Shown here in pieces: positions 34,370 through 46,259 of a DNA stretch of 64,000 bases. The DNA comes from Platycnemis pennipes (lineage: Eukaryota > Arthropoda > Insecta > Odonata > Platycnemididae): contig OW121848.1 in the NCBI GenBank assembly GCA_933228895.1, positions 158,426,688-158,490,687 on the forward strand, written 5' to 3'. The first letter of the stretch is position 1, and every line of letters starts with the position of its first letter. The translations under genes and the position numbers were made by a program. Below the pieces are notes generated by a model. It did not search any database and was not told the origin of the DNA. It saw only the letters and a program-made list of their open reading frames with translations.

Positions 34370-36385
34370 CACCACATCACATTATATATTGTAATCTGAG
34401 GAAACGCCTAAACTGTCGATTCCATCCCAACATGGAAAAATTCATCCACCTTGGCGTTAGGAAAATGTTCAAACGGTAAGTTTAGAGGTTCACCCGATTC
34501 ACCTAATCAAGTTCAAGGTACAAATTTTGAAATGTATAACTTCTATTTATTCTCTAGCTACTTTTCCGATATTGGCATCTGATTCCAATTCCATCAACTT
34601 ACCATCCGTGGCCAAGTGCCTTGGACAATACCCTTCCTCAGTAATTGTTTCACTTTTAATCATCCTAATGCTCATCAAACGAGATGCTTTGGCCCCAAAT
34701 ATAATTATCTGGTGCCAATACTGCGATAATTATCTGTGAAAAATTCAGTCACCATTACGAAACGTTCCTGTGATATTAGCTGCGGGTTGATTGGGAACGC
34801 AATCGCTTCGGGAATAATCAGTCCGTCTCTGTGCTGCTGTTGGCCATGTGATCATGACATTATTATTTTGTGGGCGTAATTATTTTAACTAATCAAATCG
34901 ATTATTATGTGATACGCTTTTTGCCACAGTTTGCAATGCCACGTTAGACTTATGATCCTAAAGCTTTCACAGTCACCGTCCCTCTTTAACCTTTTCAGTG
35001 ATAAACATTGCAGCTTACGCGTTACGTATCAAATGCATATATGCGTTCATGGTACTGAATGGGTCAATAGGAAAAATAGTTATTTTTTTTAAATTTTACA
35101 GAATTCTTAATATCTCTGGAGCAACATTATCAATTTTGGTTCTCTTAATGTGTAGGCTCTTATCTATTACGTCTATTGCTAATTTTTGGATTACCTCTCT
35201 CGTCTCACCATAATTTTTTACATCGACTACTTTCACGTCATTATACTACTCATCAGTCTCAAAGAGTTCATCTTGGTGAAACTATTTACGTGATCAATCT
35301 ATGAGAATGACTTATGACCGTGTAATACTTGGACAAAGTAAAGATTGAAAATGTTTTTAGCGAAGCGCAGACCGAAAAAGATATCAAAGAGTTGTAGCCA
35401 ATGGTCTATACCGGGTAAAACACCAATCTATGGGCTTGACAGATGGATCGGCAGACACGTGAGCATTCTCTATGCTCACATGTCTACCGATACATACATC
35501 GCAGATAAAAAAAACTTTCACGTTTCTTTTATTATCAGACCAGTAAGAATAGACAGGGAAAAGATATGACCAGTAAGGACAATGCTAAAGCAGGGCCAAA
35601 GAGAACCAACTGGCAGATACCGCAGGAAGGAAGTTGCTAGGACACAGCGTTTCCACTTCAACTAGTCAGGTGCTAAAGTGTCATGTTCTTAGGGGGGAAA
35701 AGTGGGTGGCGTTACAGGAAAAGCATTACAATAGGCGATTCCGGAAAACATCCACAAATAATTTCCTCGTAAAATATACAATCCCAGGTACAATTTATGG
35801 CATAATGAGTACTACAGGATCCATCTCTCTGAGGAGATATTCGTTCCCGGATAGCAGAGATTTCTCGTCATTCTCACGCTAAGGCTCAAATTAAGGCCGT
35901 TTTACACGGCGAATGACCTTGCGAATTATCATTCGAATGTTAATGCGAATAGCGTTCATGCCTCGTGTAAAATGGAAAATTCCTAGCATGGAAGATCATG
36001 CGCATAATCAGAAAATTAGTACATCTTGTATTTTTGATTGCATGATTCTGGGAATGATCGCATGATACGAGCGTAAGACATCCGTCTTTGTTTTTTGAGC
36101 GGTTGGAAGAGGGAGAAGGAGAATTGAGTAAAAAAAGTGAAGGTTGCTATCTGATTACCTATACGTGCTTATGTATATTATTTACATGCTCCTGTTAAAG
36201 AATATCTTCAATTAATCCCGTCTTTGGCAAAGCCTGAGTTCATTATATATTATATAAGCATTCTTCAATTGCCTAAAATATTTTTTGATTATCCTTGTGA
36301 CAAACACAAGAAAATGAAATATTGGAACACAAAATAAAAACTAGATTTCAAAAAATGATTTAAAATATATCCAGCGGCACAGAGT
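34370..36385. other. No gene seen
   Basis: AT-rich sequence with short frames only; no repeat family recognised. Confidence 0.5.
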
Positions 36386-37111
36386 AGGAAAACTTAACTT
36401 TGTTTTTTTCACACTTTTATTGAGAAACCATACCGGTTTCGACACTCCCGTATCATTGTCGAGGGTGTTCTGATATTTACACGGTGGCGAGATCTTGTAT
36501 TTACACCAAATGAGGGAGAAACTGCAGGAGTGGTTGGGAAAGCTCAGATAGTATGGTTATATCTATATCTATGACACACCCTGCAAGCCACCTCGATGGT
36601 GTGTGGCAGGGGGTGCATCCACACCAGTAACAATGACACAACAAATAAAAATGAACAAAACAAAAATGAGAGGGATACGCAATGTGTTGAAGGTCAGGAT
36701 GATGTCCGGACATGTACACGTCTGATTTAAGAGTAGAGATTTTAAATGTTCATGGCAAAGGCGCAAAGCTGGATTTCTTGGAGAATTTTGAGATTGTATC
36801 TGCTTCCAATGCTTTGGGACCAAATTTGTTAATTGAAATTGTACCCTTCAATCTATCCCCATTGTATCATGTTCCCGTCCCACCTTTATAAAGAATTCCC
36901 CCATCATCCTGACCCTCAACACATTGCTTATCCAACTTAATCATACCCTCTAAGCTTCCCCAACCACTCCTGCAGTTTCTTCCTCATTTGGAGTACATAT
37001 ATGCAACGGTTCGCCACCGTGCAAATATCAGGAAACCCTTGACAATGACACGGGAGTGTCGAAACCGGTTCTCAATAAAAGTGTGAAAAATACAAGATAA
37101 GTTTCCTTACA
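36386..37111. repeat. Large inverted repeat, possibly Penelope-like terminal repeats
   Basis: The left arm 36386-36704 is interrupted by a LINE tail. It is the reverse complement of the right arm 36902-37111 with moderate divergence. Each arm carries a conserved block, read 5'-3' on the right arm: GACACGGGAGTGTC, then GAAACCGGT, then CAATAAAAGTGTG. A short stem followed by GAAAC resembles stem II and the GAAA of hammerhead ribozymes, which occur in Penelope-like element terminal repeats. The CUGANGA half is degenerate here. The inverted repeat is seen directly; the family is inferred. Confidence 0.75.
36558..36665 (-). mobile_element. L2/CR1-like LINE 3' tail inserted in inverted-repeat arm
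   Basis: It holds the stem-loop ACCCTGCAAGCCACCTCGAT...GTGTGTGGCAGGGGG next to a TCTATATCTATG decayed tail. It separates left-arm blocks that are contiguous in the right arm. Confidence 0.75.
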
Positions 37112-37251
37112 CAATGTCACTTTTTCATAAAGTATCGCCTTATTCTATTCAATTTCCAACGGCACTTTTCTGAGGGCTCTCATGATATTCAGAATTTCAC
37201 TTTACAGTTGTTTGTTATCTGTGTGAAACGGCCTTAAGTCTCTGGGAAGGT

Positions 37252-37345
37252 ACATCTACATCTACACGATACCCTGCAAGCCACCGCGTGGGTGTGTGGC
37301 AGGGGGTGGAGATCACCAGGCATGCACTACTAACCTGCAAACAAG
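37252..37345 (-). mobile_element. L2/CR1-like LINE 3' tail
   Basis: A (TACATC)n tail followed by CACGATACCCTGCAAGCC and GGTGTGTGGCAGGGGGTGG. Little more than the last 90 bp is present. Confidence 0.85.
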
Positions 37346-37483
37346 CAAAGAGGAATGATGCATGCAAAATGAATGGAAAATGTTAAAGTCTTGCTTATTG
37401 TTGAAAAAAAATTATTGTGCGATGCATTAATAAAAAGAATTTGAAGCTACATTCCACTCTTCAGTTGCAACCTTTGTTCCTAG

Positions 37484-37548
37484 TCTTGGAGACATAAAAA
37501 ATTACAAAATTTTCCTATGGAGTGTATTTTTGAGGACAGACTGAAATG
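37484..37548 (+). CDS. Candidate 65-nt internal exon
   Basis: A strong acceptor with a long pyrimidine tract (CAACCTTTGTTCCTAG|TCTTGG) and a good donor (AATG|GTAAGTA) enclose one open frame, SWRHKKLQNFPMECIFEDRL plus one codon. Both other frames contain stops. The protein is unknown. It lies between two LINE tails. Short exons of this size can arise by chance, so confidence is low. Confidence 0.22.
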
Positions 37549-37654
37549 GTAAGTACTAAACTATACGAAAACAACGCATTTGATTCGATACGCAAAGTAA
37601 AACTAAAGGTTAACAAAGTGAGAGCATATTGTGAAAGTATGGAATTGGGACAAG

Positions 37655-37745
37655 CTGAGATATGGGCATGTTTGGTAGTCTTCACCCCCTGCCACACACC
37701 CTCGCGGTGTTTCGCAGGGTATAACGTAGATGTAGTTGTAGATGA
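37655..37745 (+). mobile_element. L2/CR1-like LINE 3' tail
   Basis: GGCATGTTTGGTAGTCTTCA, the CACCCCCTGCCACACACCCT stem-loop and a GATGTAGTTGTAGATG tail. Plus orientation. Confidence 0.85.
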
Positions 37746-37879
37746 ACGATTAAAGGAATGAAAGGACAAGTTCTCTTCGAGGACTTGTCTACGAGGTCCA
37801 GCTGCTAACTCAGAGTCCTTATGGGTCCATCGACTAAATACTGAGTTCTCGATCGTACACGAGTTTCCTGTCCACTGGC

Positions 37880-38190
37880 TGTGTTCAAAGCCATCGGCAC
37901 TATCTCGAATAGGTTTATCCAAGGAGTCACGTAGAATAAACAATAATGGTTCGCAAAGGTTGGTGTGTTTTAGTCGCTTTTAAAAATCTCACTCATGGTT
38001 TGCATTTTGGTTTTTTCTATCCTCTTCGAGCATAGAGTCCCCGGATGAGAAAAACTCAAAGGAAAGTATTGATGAGATTACAACGTACGATTAAAACACA
38101 CCAACATTTGCGAACCGTTCTTGTTTGTATACCACGTGACTCCTTGGTTACGTATTCGAGATAATCAAGATAAGAGTTTCAAACACAGCA
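37880..38190. repeat. Hairpin-forming inverted repeat, ~95-bp arms
   Basis: 37880-37977 pairs with 38092-38190: for example CAAGGAGTCACGT and GTTGGTGTGTTTTA on the left have their complements on the right. About 114 bp of unrelated sequence separates the arms. The arms contain indels but stay alignable. It could be a foldback element, a MITE relic or a structured RNA precursor. No target duplication was identified. Confidence 0.85.
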
Positions 38191-38194
38191 CCCC

Positions 38195-39230
38195 TGGCAT
38201 CAATTCCATCGATTTCCGATTTGATCCATTCATCCAGTTTTACTTAGCCTTCACTTAAAGGAAGTAGAATATCAACGGCTGCGACAGCACTGTGGTGGCC
38301 ATAAGACGCGGTAGAATAGTGCTGGGCGTGATGGGAGAATTGTAGCGATTACTGAAGTATTAACTGAGGAGTAATTGTAATCGGGAGAAGCTTAAGCTGT
38401 GTGCTTGCGGGAATATTTAGCTGTTTCGGTGTGCAATGTTGTTCAATACATGTGTTGTATATTCAAAGAACGTTGGGCATCCCACACCTTAGGTGAACAT
38501 GGTATTCTAGAAGTAAGAACTATACGATCTGTGCCAAACACTCAAATAAATGATAAGGAAGGTTTGGAATTAAAATGATGAATATAGGTAATCAGGTGGT
38601 TACAAGTGGTGGTAGGTGAGGCGCGAGGGTAGAACAATGAATAATGAGCTTGGCAGCGCCAAGAAAGATAAAGAGGTAAACGGAAAAAAAGAAAATGAGG
38701 GATCAGCAGCTTTGAATAATATTGAAGGTGATCTAAATTGAAGAAAAAAGTAAATATAACGTCAGGAGAGAGCAATTAAAGATTGAATGACATGGACAAG
38801 GAAATTTTTGTACTATGTTTTGAGGAGGAGAAGAAAACGTGACGGTATGGGAAGATGAGAGGTAAATGGCATAACAAAGGAGTGAAAAATTATATACGGA
38901 CGAAAGTAGAACGAATCGAGAACTCGAGTTCGGAATTATTTTTAGAACCTGATGAGAAACAGGTTAGGTGGAAATACATGTTGAATGAGTCAAAAAGAGG
39001 GATATTGGTACATGTCAGGCAACGCAAAGGAGCGTGACTCACATGAGAATAAAGGACTTCCATAAACATTAGATTGAAAGATAGATGCGGAGTTACGAGA
39101 ACTGCGCCACGAACTTACCCTCGGCTCTACGGGAAAATAAGTTAATGAAAAGAGAGCGAAATTATTCATAGGATCCACGAGCAAGGAGTGTAGCTGAAAA
39201 TTCACCAAAATCGTTTCCCATTTCCATTTC
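38195..39230. other. No gene seen
   Basis: AT-rich, purine-rich on the plus strand around 38.6-39.0 kb; no gene recognised. Confidence 0.5.
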
Positions 39231-39234
39231 GGGA

Positions 39235-39310
39235 AAGATGCCGATAGAAGAATCGAGTGGAGGGCTGCGTCCATCCAATCCTAGGATTGTTGACCGCTGA
39301 TGATGGAGGT
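39235..39310 (+). mobile_element. RTE-like LINE 3' end fragment
   Basis: Contains the family end GATAGAAGAATCGAGTGGAG, GGCTGCGTC and CAATCCTAGGATTGTTGACC, then a short GATGATGG tail. Confidence 0.75.
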
Positions 39311-39314
39311 CTGA

Positions 39315-40840
39315 TCACTGAAGAATCAGTTAGTTTTAAATCCCAGAAATATTGAATTTTTTTCTCTGCGGAAATCTTTCGAGAGTTATTATTGCAAAAA
39401 AAATTAAATTGACAAATCTTAATTGGAGCGTATAGTTTTGGTTACAAAATTAGGACATTTATAAGTTAAAGAGGCCACTAATAGTTTACACAGTGCCGTC
39501 CCGTCAATTCTGTCCATTAATTATCGGATTAATCTAATGGCATACATTAGAAGAAGCAATCTTATTGTTCACTTAATAAACATAACCCCCACTAGAGTTA
39601 GAGTTCCTCATTAGAGAACTCATTAGAGTTCCTCCTGGAATTGAAAATGTATTTTACGGGAGTCTTGTTTTGTTGGCTGATCACTACCTTCTCCTCTCTT
39701 GACAGTGTCAAGTTTCGTACCATTGAGTTGTAAATTCATTTTTTGGCAGAGAAAATAATATAAAGGGGAAAACTTGGCGGGCTAGTGCATATTGAACCGT
39801 TGCGACCTGTTTCCAGAACAGGAACTGACGATTCCTTGCCGATGTTGCATTGTATAGCAGAGGGAAGAAACCGCGAAAGCGGTAAAAGTAGGAACGCACT
39901 CGTCAAATGAAAGCAAAAATGCGTTTCAGCGCAACGTTATGACATTTGTTATTCATTGACACGTCACTCTCTGGCGCGAAATCTGTGTGAACAAGGCCAC
40001 AACTGTCAAAAACTGGGTTTTTTTTCTGGGGTATTCTTCAGTTTCGATATTTTCCGGCCACTGCGTTTGTCATCTTAGGCTCACTCCCTAACATCCTGAT
40101 AACCTTTGTGCCGATCAAAAGTGGTCGTTAAACTAATGCATATATATCACTGTCTGTCAATTCATTTTTAGGGCTTGAAGCAATCACCTTTTGTGCGAAA
40201 TTTAATCAGCACACGTTGCTTCTCCCTCATGTCCTTTATGCGACTCTGAAGCATGCCGACAGCAGCTAATTGTCCCAGATGTCCTGTTTCAACGATAATC
40301 ACCAATTGAAATATTCTTCAACAATTCAATTGTGGTATGGTAGATAGGGCTGGTCGGAGGGCGGGAGTTATTCCATCTGGATACTTACTGGCGCATCGCG
40401 CAGTGGCATTCTAAATGTGTACATGGAAAAATTCGAAAGGCGAACATATAAACATGTAGATAAAGTTTATGTGCACTCAGTATGGCCGGCTAAAGAAGTG
40501 AGCTCACGGGCAGGAAAGGAATTTCTTTGAGGAAATTTGGGGGAAGAAGAGTAAGCGGAAGGCGTAAGGATTCAAGAGGCAATGGGAAACTTTGGATCTT
40601 GAAAATTTTAACCAAATAAACATGCACCTTTCTCACGAATAATATTAATTGAGGACTTAATGGCAAGTGTTGGTGAGTTAGTGTCTAGCTGAATGTGAGT
40701 GTGGTTGTCTAAAAATGTTGGCTGAATGTTGTTGGCTGAATATTTCAATAACATTAAGTTGAAGGACTGAACAGCTGCATAGCTCAAATAATTGTAGAAT
40801 GGAGAGAGGTACTCTGTTTCTCATTAAGGATGCAGCTTCT
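39315..40840. other. No gene seen
   Basis: AT-rich sequence with no recognised gene or repeat. Confidence 0.5.
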
Positions 40841-40843
40841 TAC

Positions 40844-40946
40844 AGTTTGCAGCGCTCCACTTCAGCTTGTTTCGAGCCATTTGCACACACTGCAATTCTT
40901 TCTGCAGGCTTTTCATTTGCATCTCTAAGCGATTAGTCATGTTCTC
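40844..40946 (-). CDS. Candidate coiled-coil exon
   Basis: A 103-nt minus-strand exon candidate lies between an acceptor (TTTGAATCTCCTAG|GAG) and a donor (AACT|GTAAGAAG). It encodes 34 residues containing ENMTNRLEMQMKSLQKELQ and VQMARNKLKW. Hydrophobic residues fall at heptad-like a/d spacing with Lys/Glu/Gln between, as in a parallel coiled coil. It starts in phase 0 and ends in phase 1. Read through, the frame would reach a stop 5 codons after the donor. The gene is not recognised; many cytoskeletal and trafficking proteins carry such segments. Confidence 0.38.
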
Positions 40947-40989
40947 CTAGGAGATTCAAATTGTTCATGCTCTAACTAAATTTTTTATT

Positions 40990-41570
40990 AAAGTATATAT
41001 TTTCTTAGGTACTACTATGATCCGATATTGCCCGTCCCTGGAAATACTCTGTTGTGCTATCTTCCTCCCCCAACTGATTAACGTCCTCAACTCAACATGC
41101 CTCCTCACAGTGTTCCTCACCGCCTCCGCGCAGAGGCGCCACCCTCGCCTCCTGCCGCACCCTGGTGTGAGCCGAGGCGAAACATTTCCTGGTGACGGGG
41201 GAGGGGGTGTGTGGGGGAGAGGGGGCGACCGGGGGATGCGGCGGTGCCATGGAGATGGGGGCGGGGAGGTAATCGGCGCCCTAAGTGGATAATCGGGGTG
41301 CATGTCGGCGCTTTTCAGGGCCCCCGAGGGGAAGGCTACAGAGCAGGATCCATCCGGGATCTCGAGGGAGGAAGGGGGAAGGTGGCTAATTGAATTGAGA
41401 AGCCCCCTCCGACCCTGGACCGAGCCCCTCCCCATGAGATGAGGGCTCCACCCTCCGCCTCGACCACTCTAGCGCCGCCACCGCCCCAAGGGCCCCCGAA
41501 GCAGCCCCACCTCGGAGGGAACTGCTTGCTACCCGCGCTTCGCTACAGGATTGGTTTGCGGAGGAAAATA
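40990..41570. promoter_or_regulatory. GC-rich island
   Basis: CpG-rich sequence with several G-runs (41188-41270) that could form G-quadruplexes. A strong acceptor-like TATTTTCTTAG at about 41008 precedes a plus-strand frame (MIRYCPSLEILCC...), but no clean donor or family was found. A regulatory role or first exon is possible. Confidence 0.35.
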
Positions 41571-41574
41571 GATT

Positions 41575-42400
41575 CTTAGGACGCGACGGGTAATATGTCA
41601 CGTAACTCCAAGCAGCTAGCAGTGTTTGAAGGGGAGGATGGGAAGGGTGGAATGCTGAAAGAAATGTTTATCCGCTACTGAATGTGTGCGGGAGATATTA
41701 TGCGCCAAAACAGTGCTGCGAAGAATATAAACAAATGTTGTTTACATTCTTCACATAAAACTTCGCTTCGGATCAAAACAAAATATTGTTTTTGTGAAAC
41801 ATGTATACCTAGAGTATTAATCCCAAAGGGGTCTGTTTTGATATCTGGTCCCCATTTTGAATAATTGGCCTACAAAATGTAAAAAAAAGCAAAATTTTTA
41901 TGCGGAAAGTTGATGCCCTCGTTTACGCCTGAATATTCTTTAAAATTTATTTTATCTTTCATAGTTATATAGAAAAATGTTTTTAGAAAGTATTAATATA
42001 AGTATGATTGCTGTAACCTTAAAAATATGCAAATGGAAGTAACAATCGCTAACGTCAAAAAGTGACATTTTTTCTCTACCGGCGCATGCGATAATACCCG
42101 TATTTCGGATATAGTTTGCTCTAAAAATGTAGCGAGAACTGATTTGTAATCTACATATAAGCACCTATCTACGTACGAAATAAAAAAAATTAAAAATGGG
42201 TCAGCAACCACTTTTATTAAAATTGGATGATTTCTGGTGGAATTACCCCATTGTCTGAAGCCCAAAGGAAATTTTCTCTCCTTCAATCACAGCGATGAGG
42301 GATCATAGAGGGGAAGTGAAAATATAACATGATTTTAAGTTTTAGGCTTCATTATCTCTGGAGATACCATGAAGAAAGTTCCTTTTTTAATTGGTTTAAC
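41575..42400. other. No gene seen
   Basis: AT-rich sequence; nothing recognised. Confidence 0.5.
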
Positions 42401-42409
42401 ATGAATTTC

Positions 42410-42655
42410 CTGTAACGGAGGAAGGATGGGGACGGCGTCGGACTTAACCCACTCTTAAACGAAAGGCACCAAGAAGTCCAAGGAACGTCCCATTCGGCGG
42501 ACGGGGTTCTGGACTCGAAGTGCAGTCCATAAGACACTAATTAGGGACCGGTATACCAAAGAATAAGCTCTGCCACTGCTGGGATTCTAACCCGGGCCAT
42601 CGGGATGATAGGCCAGTACTCTAGCCACCACCCCTATTACCGGTTTAACATGAAT
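42410..42655 (-). mobile_element. tRNA-derived SINE
   Basis: On the minus strand the head contains an A-box-like GGTGGCTAGAGTACTGG and a B box GGTTAGAATCCC (42581-42594). The body contains CCGTCCGCCGAATGGGACGT and TCCGACGCCGTCC, diverged forms of segments shared with the SINEs at 33.8 and 54.4 kb. Confidence 0.75.
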
Positions 42656-42659
42656 TATT

Positions 42660-43345
42660 GATGCTCATTGCACTTTTTGGCTTTTTCTTTTACACTTTCA
42701 AGTTGCCTCATTGGAAGTATTTTTCTTTGGTATTTGGATTGTGCCTTTAGATGTATGTTTAGTGCTTAGCTTTTGCTGGAACAGCTATGTCAAGCAGAGT
42801 TAATGTACTGTTTGAAAATTATTGCACCCCTACATGATGGTATGAGACCTCTGGCAAGCATAACGTTTTAATTAGCATTGCAGCCTGAAAATTGCAAATC
42901 AACCCCTTCTAGAAATGCTTTTCATCTTATATTTTTCAACCCCAACCTATCAAATGTATTCACATCTGACTCTCTCCCTCCTTGTGATCGCTTTCCATTT
43001 CGCAGGTCCACACTTGCTTCTTTCTTCTTTCTTTCTCTTTATTACTCATCTCGTCCCATCTGCCCCGATATCTTTGGACTCTGCCTTCTTACCAACTCTG
43101 CCGTCTTGCTACTTCCATTAAGTTAATTGGGTTTTTCCTTCTTCACTTCTAAGCTCCTGGCATCAATTATAATTTCTACCACTTACCTTATTACTTTTTC
43201 GTATTGTTAAGTAATTTAATTTCCCGTGGAAAACATTTGATTCATGCCATTTATTTAATGACAGCTTATGGGAAGATGACTCCTACAGCTCACGTCTCAA
43301 AGCATCCGAAGAGTTTACTTATCTTCATAATGAGATGTGTTATGA
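42660..43345. other. No gene seen
   Basis: Pyrimidine-rich stretches near 42.96-43.1 kb, without support for coding. Confidence 0.5.
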
Positions 43346-43349
43346 AGTT

Positions 43350-43690
43350 ATCATCATCATCATGGGTCAACAATCCTAGGATTGGTTTGACGCAGTCCTC
43401 CACTGGATTCCTCTATCGACCAACCACTTCAATCATTCAACAGTCTTAGGCGTGATATGGTGGAACAGCATTTTAAAATAAAAATGCGGCAATAAGCCTG
43501 CCTTTTCCATTCTTCCCGTTCACTTTTCCCTCGACGATTGTCTTTATGAGGTCATCATGTCTTAAGATGTGAACTATTAAGTTGCCCCGTCTTGTTTTTA
43601 GTGTTTTCAATAGGCATATCTTCTCTCCCACTTTTCTTAAGACTTCTTCTTTTGTCATTCGGTCGATCCATTTTATCTTCCAAGTTATCA
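43350..43690 (-). mobile_element. RTE-like LINE 3' part with internal disruption
   Basis: The minus strand has a (GAT)n tail (43351-43362), CAATCCTAGGATTG, then WKIKWIDRMTKEEVLRKVGE and HILRHDDLIKTIVEGKVNG coding remnants (43473-43709). About 55 bp of unrelated sequence near 43435-43490 replaces part of the family sequence. Confidence 0.8.
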
Positions 43691-43699
43691 TGCAATGGG

Positions 43700-44935
43700 A
43701 AACATACATGAAATCTCTTTCTCATGTATTTATGATGAACTTGATTCGAAATATTCTCACCGATTATAAAATATGCAAGCCAACTTTTTCTAAATGCCAA
43801 CCACAAAGATTTTTCAAAACTATTACAATGTTCCCGAAAATTGACGAAAGTCACGTGACCTGCCTTGTGTCTGTGACCTGCCACGAGCCTTCTGACATCA
43901 CTGCATTGTATCAGTTCCGTGTTGCTAGGGTAGCAGTCGTTTATTTTAGTAGAAAACAAAGCGAATATATTATTATGAGGATTTTACCCGTTTCTTGATC
44001 GAAAGCATGACTGAAAAGGGATTTAAAAAAGCGCAATCCGAAAATGTGCCTTTTGTTGACTCCCTTATGATGGCATCTTTATTTAAAAAAAAAGCTATTG
44101 CTTTGTCGTAGAAGAGATTCTTGGGCATATTACAGGCATTATAAAATTCATGAACAATTTGCTGGTTGAGACCCATACTACTTAAATAAAAATCGAAATA
44201 CATTCGCTTATTGCATTAAATAAATGAGATAAATACATTCGTTTACACCAAGCATTCATTAAACAACTCACCTCCACGCTTAACAGATAAACAACGCCCA
44301 AAATGATACCGTGCCGTGGCGTCATGCGTTGACGTCGTATATTAAGCCGCCAAATACTTACTTAATTTTAAAATAGTAATATCTGAGTAAGACAATTTAA
44401 TTCTTTAGCAAAATTTTTGCCAAGACATTTTAGCTAACAAACTTCAAATTTGTAGAGTTATAAAAAATAGTGCACGTTCCTCTTTCCTTTGTGTTAAATT
44501 ACATATATTATTGATAAATATTTTAGCATGGCTACGAGAAGTCAGTTATTTTTATTTTGAAAACGTGTGTTATTAGAGAAAGAAATCTGTATTTTCTTAT
44601 ATTTACTGCAGAAATTGCAATTTTTCCATAAGCTAATCATAAGGAGTATACTGGAAGACGACAAATACAATTAAATAACTTTTGTAGAAAATGAAATTTT
44701 GAAAGCTTTACCCAAAATTACTGGCGCGTAAATCTTTACCCAATGAAAATATTTCTCTGCCTTTTATGAGTCTTGGAATCGATTGTAGGAGCACAAATAC
44801 CCTCAGACGTTAAATATTTCACCTCTCCGTTAAGCAAAACAGCATGAGGAGGTGAATTAATACGTAATAGGTGGAAGGGCCGCCTAAACTTATATTATTC
44901 GCCTTTATTGCAAAAATGTCGTCAATATTGTTCTT
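43700..44935. other. No gene seen
   Basis: AT-rich sequence. Frames at 43.58-43.96 kb overlap the LINE and the opposite strand, and have no independent support. Confidence 0.5.
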
Positions 44936-44938
44936 TAG

Positions 44939-44992
44939 TTACTGATTATTTGCCACTGATGCAAGAAGGAGGCGGCCATGAACACATACCAG
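44939..44992 (+). CDS. Candidate 54-nt cassette-like exon
   Basis: An acceptor (AATATTGTTCTTTAG|TT) and a consensus donor (CCAG|GTAAGT) enclose 54 nt. Only one frame is open, reading TDYLPLMQEGGGHEHIP. The length is a multiple of three and both boundaries are phase 1, so inclusion or skipping would keep the frame. An ATG in another frame (GGCGGCCATGAACACATA) also precedes the donor, so a short first exon (MNTYQ|) is an alternative. The gene is not recognised. Confidence 0.33.
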
Positions 44993-45489
44993 GTAAGTTA
45001 AAGGGGTGTTCAGGGAAAACCGTTGGGGGGAGAGGTTGGAGTCATAACGACTTGTTTTTCATCCTCAATTAACTGCATTTTTTACCATCTTCAGTTAATA
45101 ATGTCCATTTCAGTTAATCAGATTCCAATTGAAACCAAAATAAGTATTTTAATTTTGATTAGTGAATCATCTTTCGTTCTGTGGGAAAGAGAATATTTGT
45201 GCATGAGCCTTACTAATAGCGCTTAGTTAATAAATATAAATCAGGTAGTTAACGTGGGAACAAAAACTAACGACTTTTGGACCAGCGGATATCGGCTAAC
45301 TAATTTATTGTCTTAAAAATGGTAAAGTAATTGACCAGATTTATTTATGTTCAAGATTTTAAATTTTGAAACAGCGGTTTGTTTAACAGGCTGTTAATCA
45401 TACTGAAAGTACTTCGTAATATCACTCAATGGGTTACTAAGAATTTTTCTGCTAAATTGAAATTCGAATATTAAATTAACTAAAATGGA

Positions 45490-45985
45490 CTAAAACAACA
45501 TTGTCAGATCGTAGGTTGAAATTTAGACAATCTCTTAAATAAATTCCAAGATAACAATTACTCTGATGACGTTAAAAATATTTTGCGAACCCCAACTTAC
45601 TATTTTAACCTGGACCATAGTCACAAAGTTAGAGAAATAGATTTCAGTTCTGACGGAACTGACGGAATCAAAATGTCCTTTCTTCCCGTACAATTAGGGA
45701 TATAAATAGCTGTTAATATATCCAATAGCATAAATGCGAGGGTATCAATAAATAGCATAGGTGGTTGCATGTTGGTATAAGAACTCTAAGCTAATCCAAC
45801 TAACATCATGCTTTTGCACGCCTTCTGTACTATTTGTATTTTTTTTTTAATTTTAAAGGTTAGACTAATATATTATTACTAATCCTTTTTATGCATGATT
45901 TGTAATGCATGTCTGGTGTGAATTCACCCCCTGCTACACACCTTTATGGTGGCTTACACGATATTATGTAGATGTAGATGAAATC
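45490..45985 (+). mobile_element. L2/CR1-like LINE 3' end
   Basis: The RT C-terminal remnant (TGTCAGATCGTAGGTTGAAA) is followed by the 3' UTR, stem-loop CACCCCCTGCTACACACC and GATGTAGATG tail. It belongs to the subfamily with TTTATGGTGGC and GAATTCACC. Confidence 0.85.
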
Positions 45986-46259
45986 GGAATCGAGATTTTA
46001 TTTCAGTCGTTTAATTTTTTTTAAACGTTGTTTTAGGTGGTACATACATTTATAGGTTTTCGAATGAGTTTTAATCAAAACAGGGCATTGCATGGATGGA
46101 TTCCACATTCTCTCACTTTTTTTTTGGCAAGAGTAAAATGTTTTTTTCTTGTCAAAGATCAATAAATTATATTCCGGATAAGTAGCATATAGACCTTTCA
46201 GTTTTAATTAAGTGAATACAAGGCATTCATGATCACATTTAGCAGTTGACTTCATTGCA

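Noticed and set aside
37515..37943. 142-codon minus-strand frame
   Set aside because: It includes the antisense of a LINE tail and part of the inverted repeat. It is not a host gene.
40965..41435. 156-codon minus-strand frame at the 41-kb island
   Set aside because: Low complexity Pro/Ser/Arg content typical of GC-rich sequence, and it overlaps an equally open plus-strand frame.
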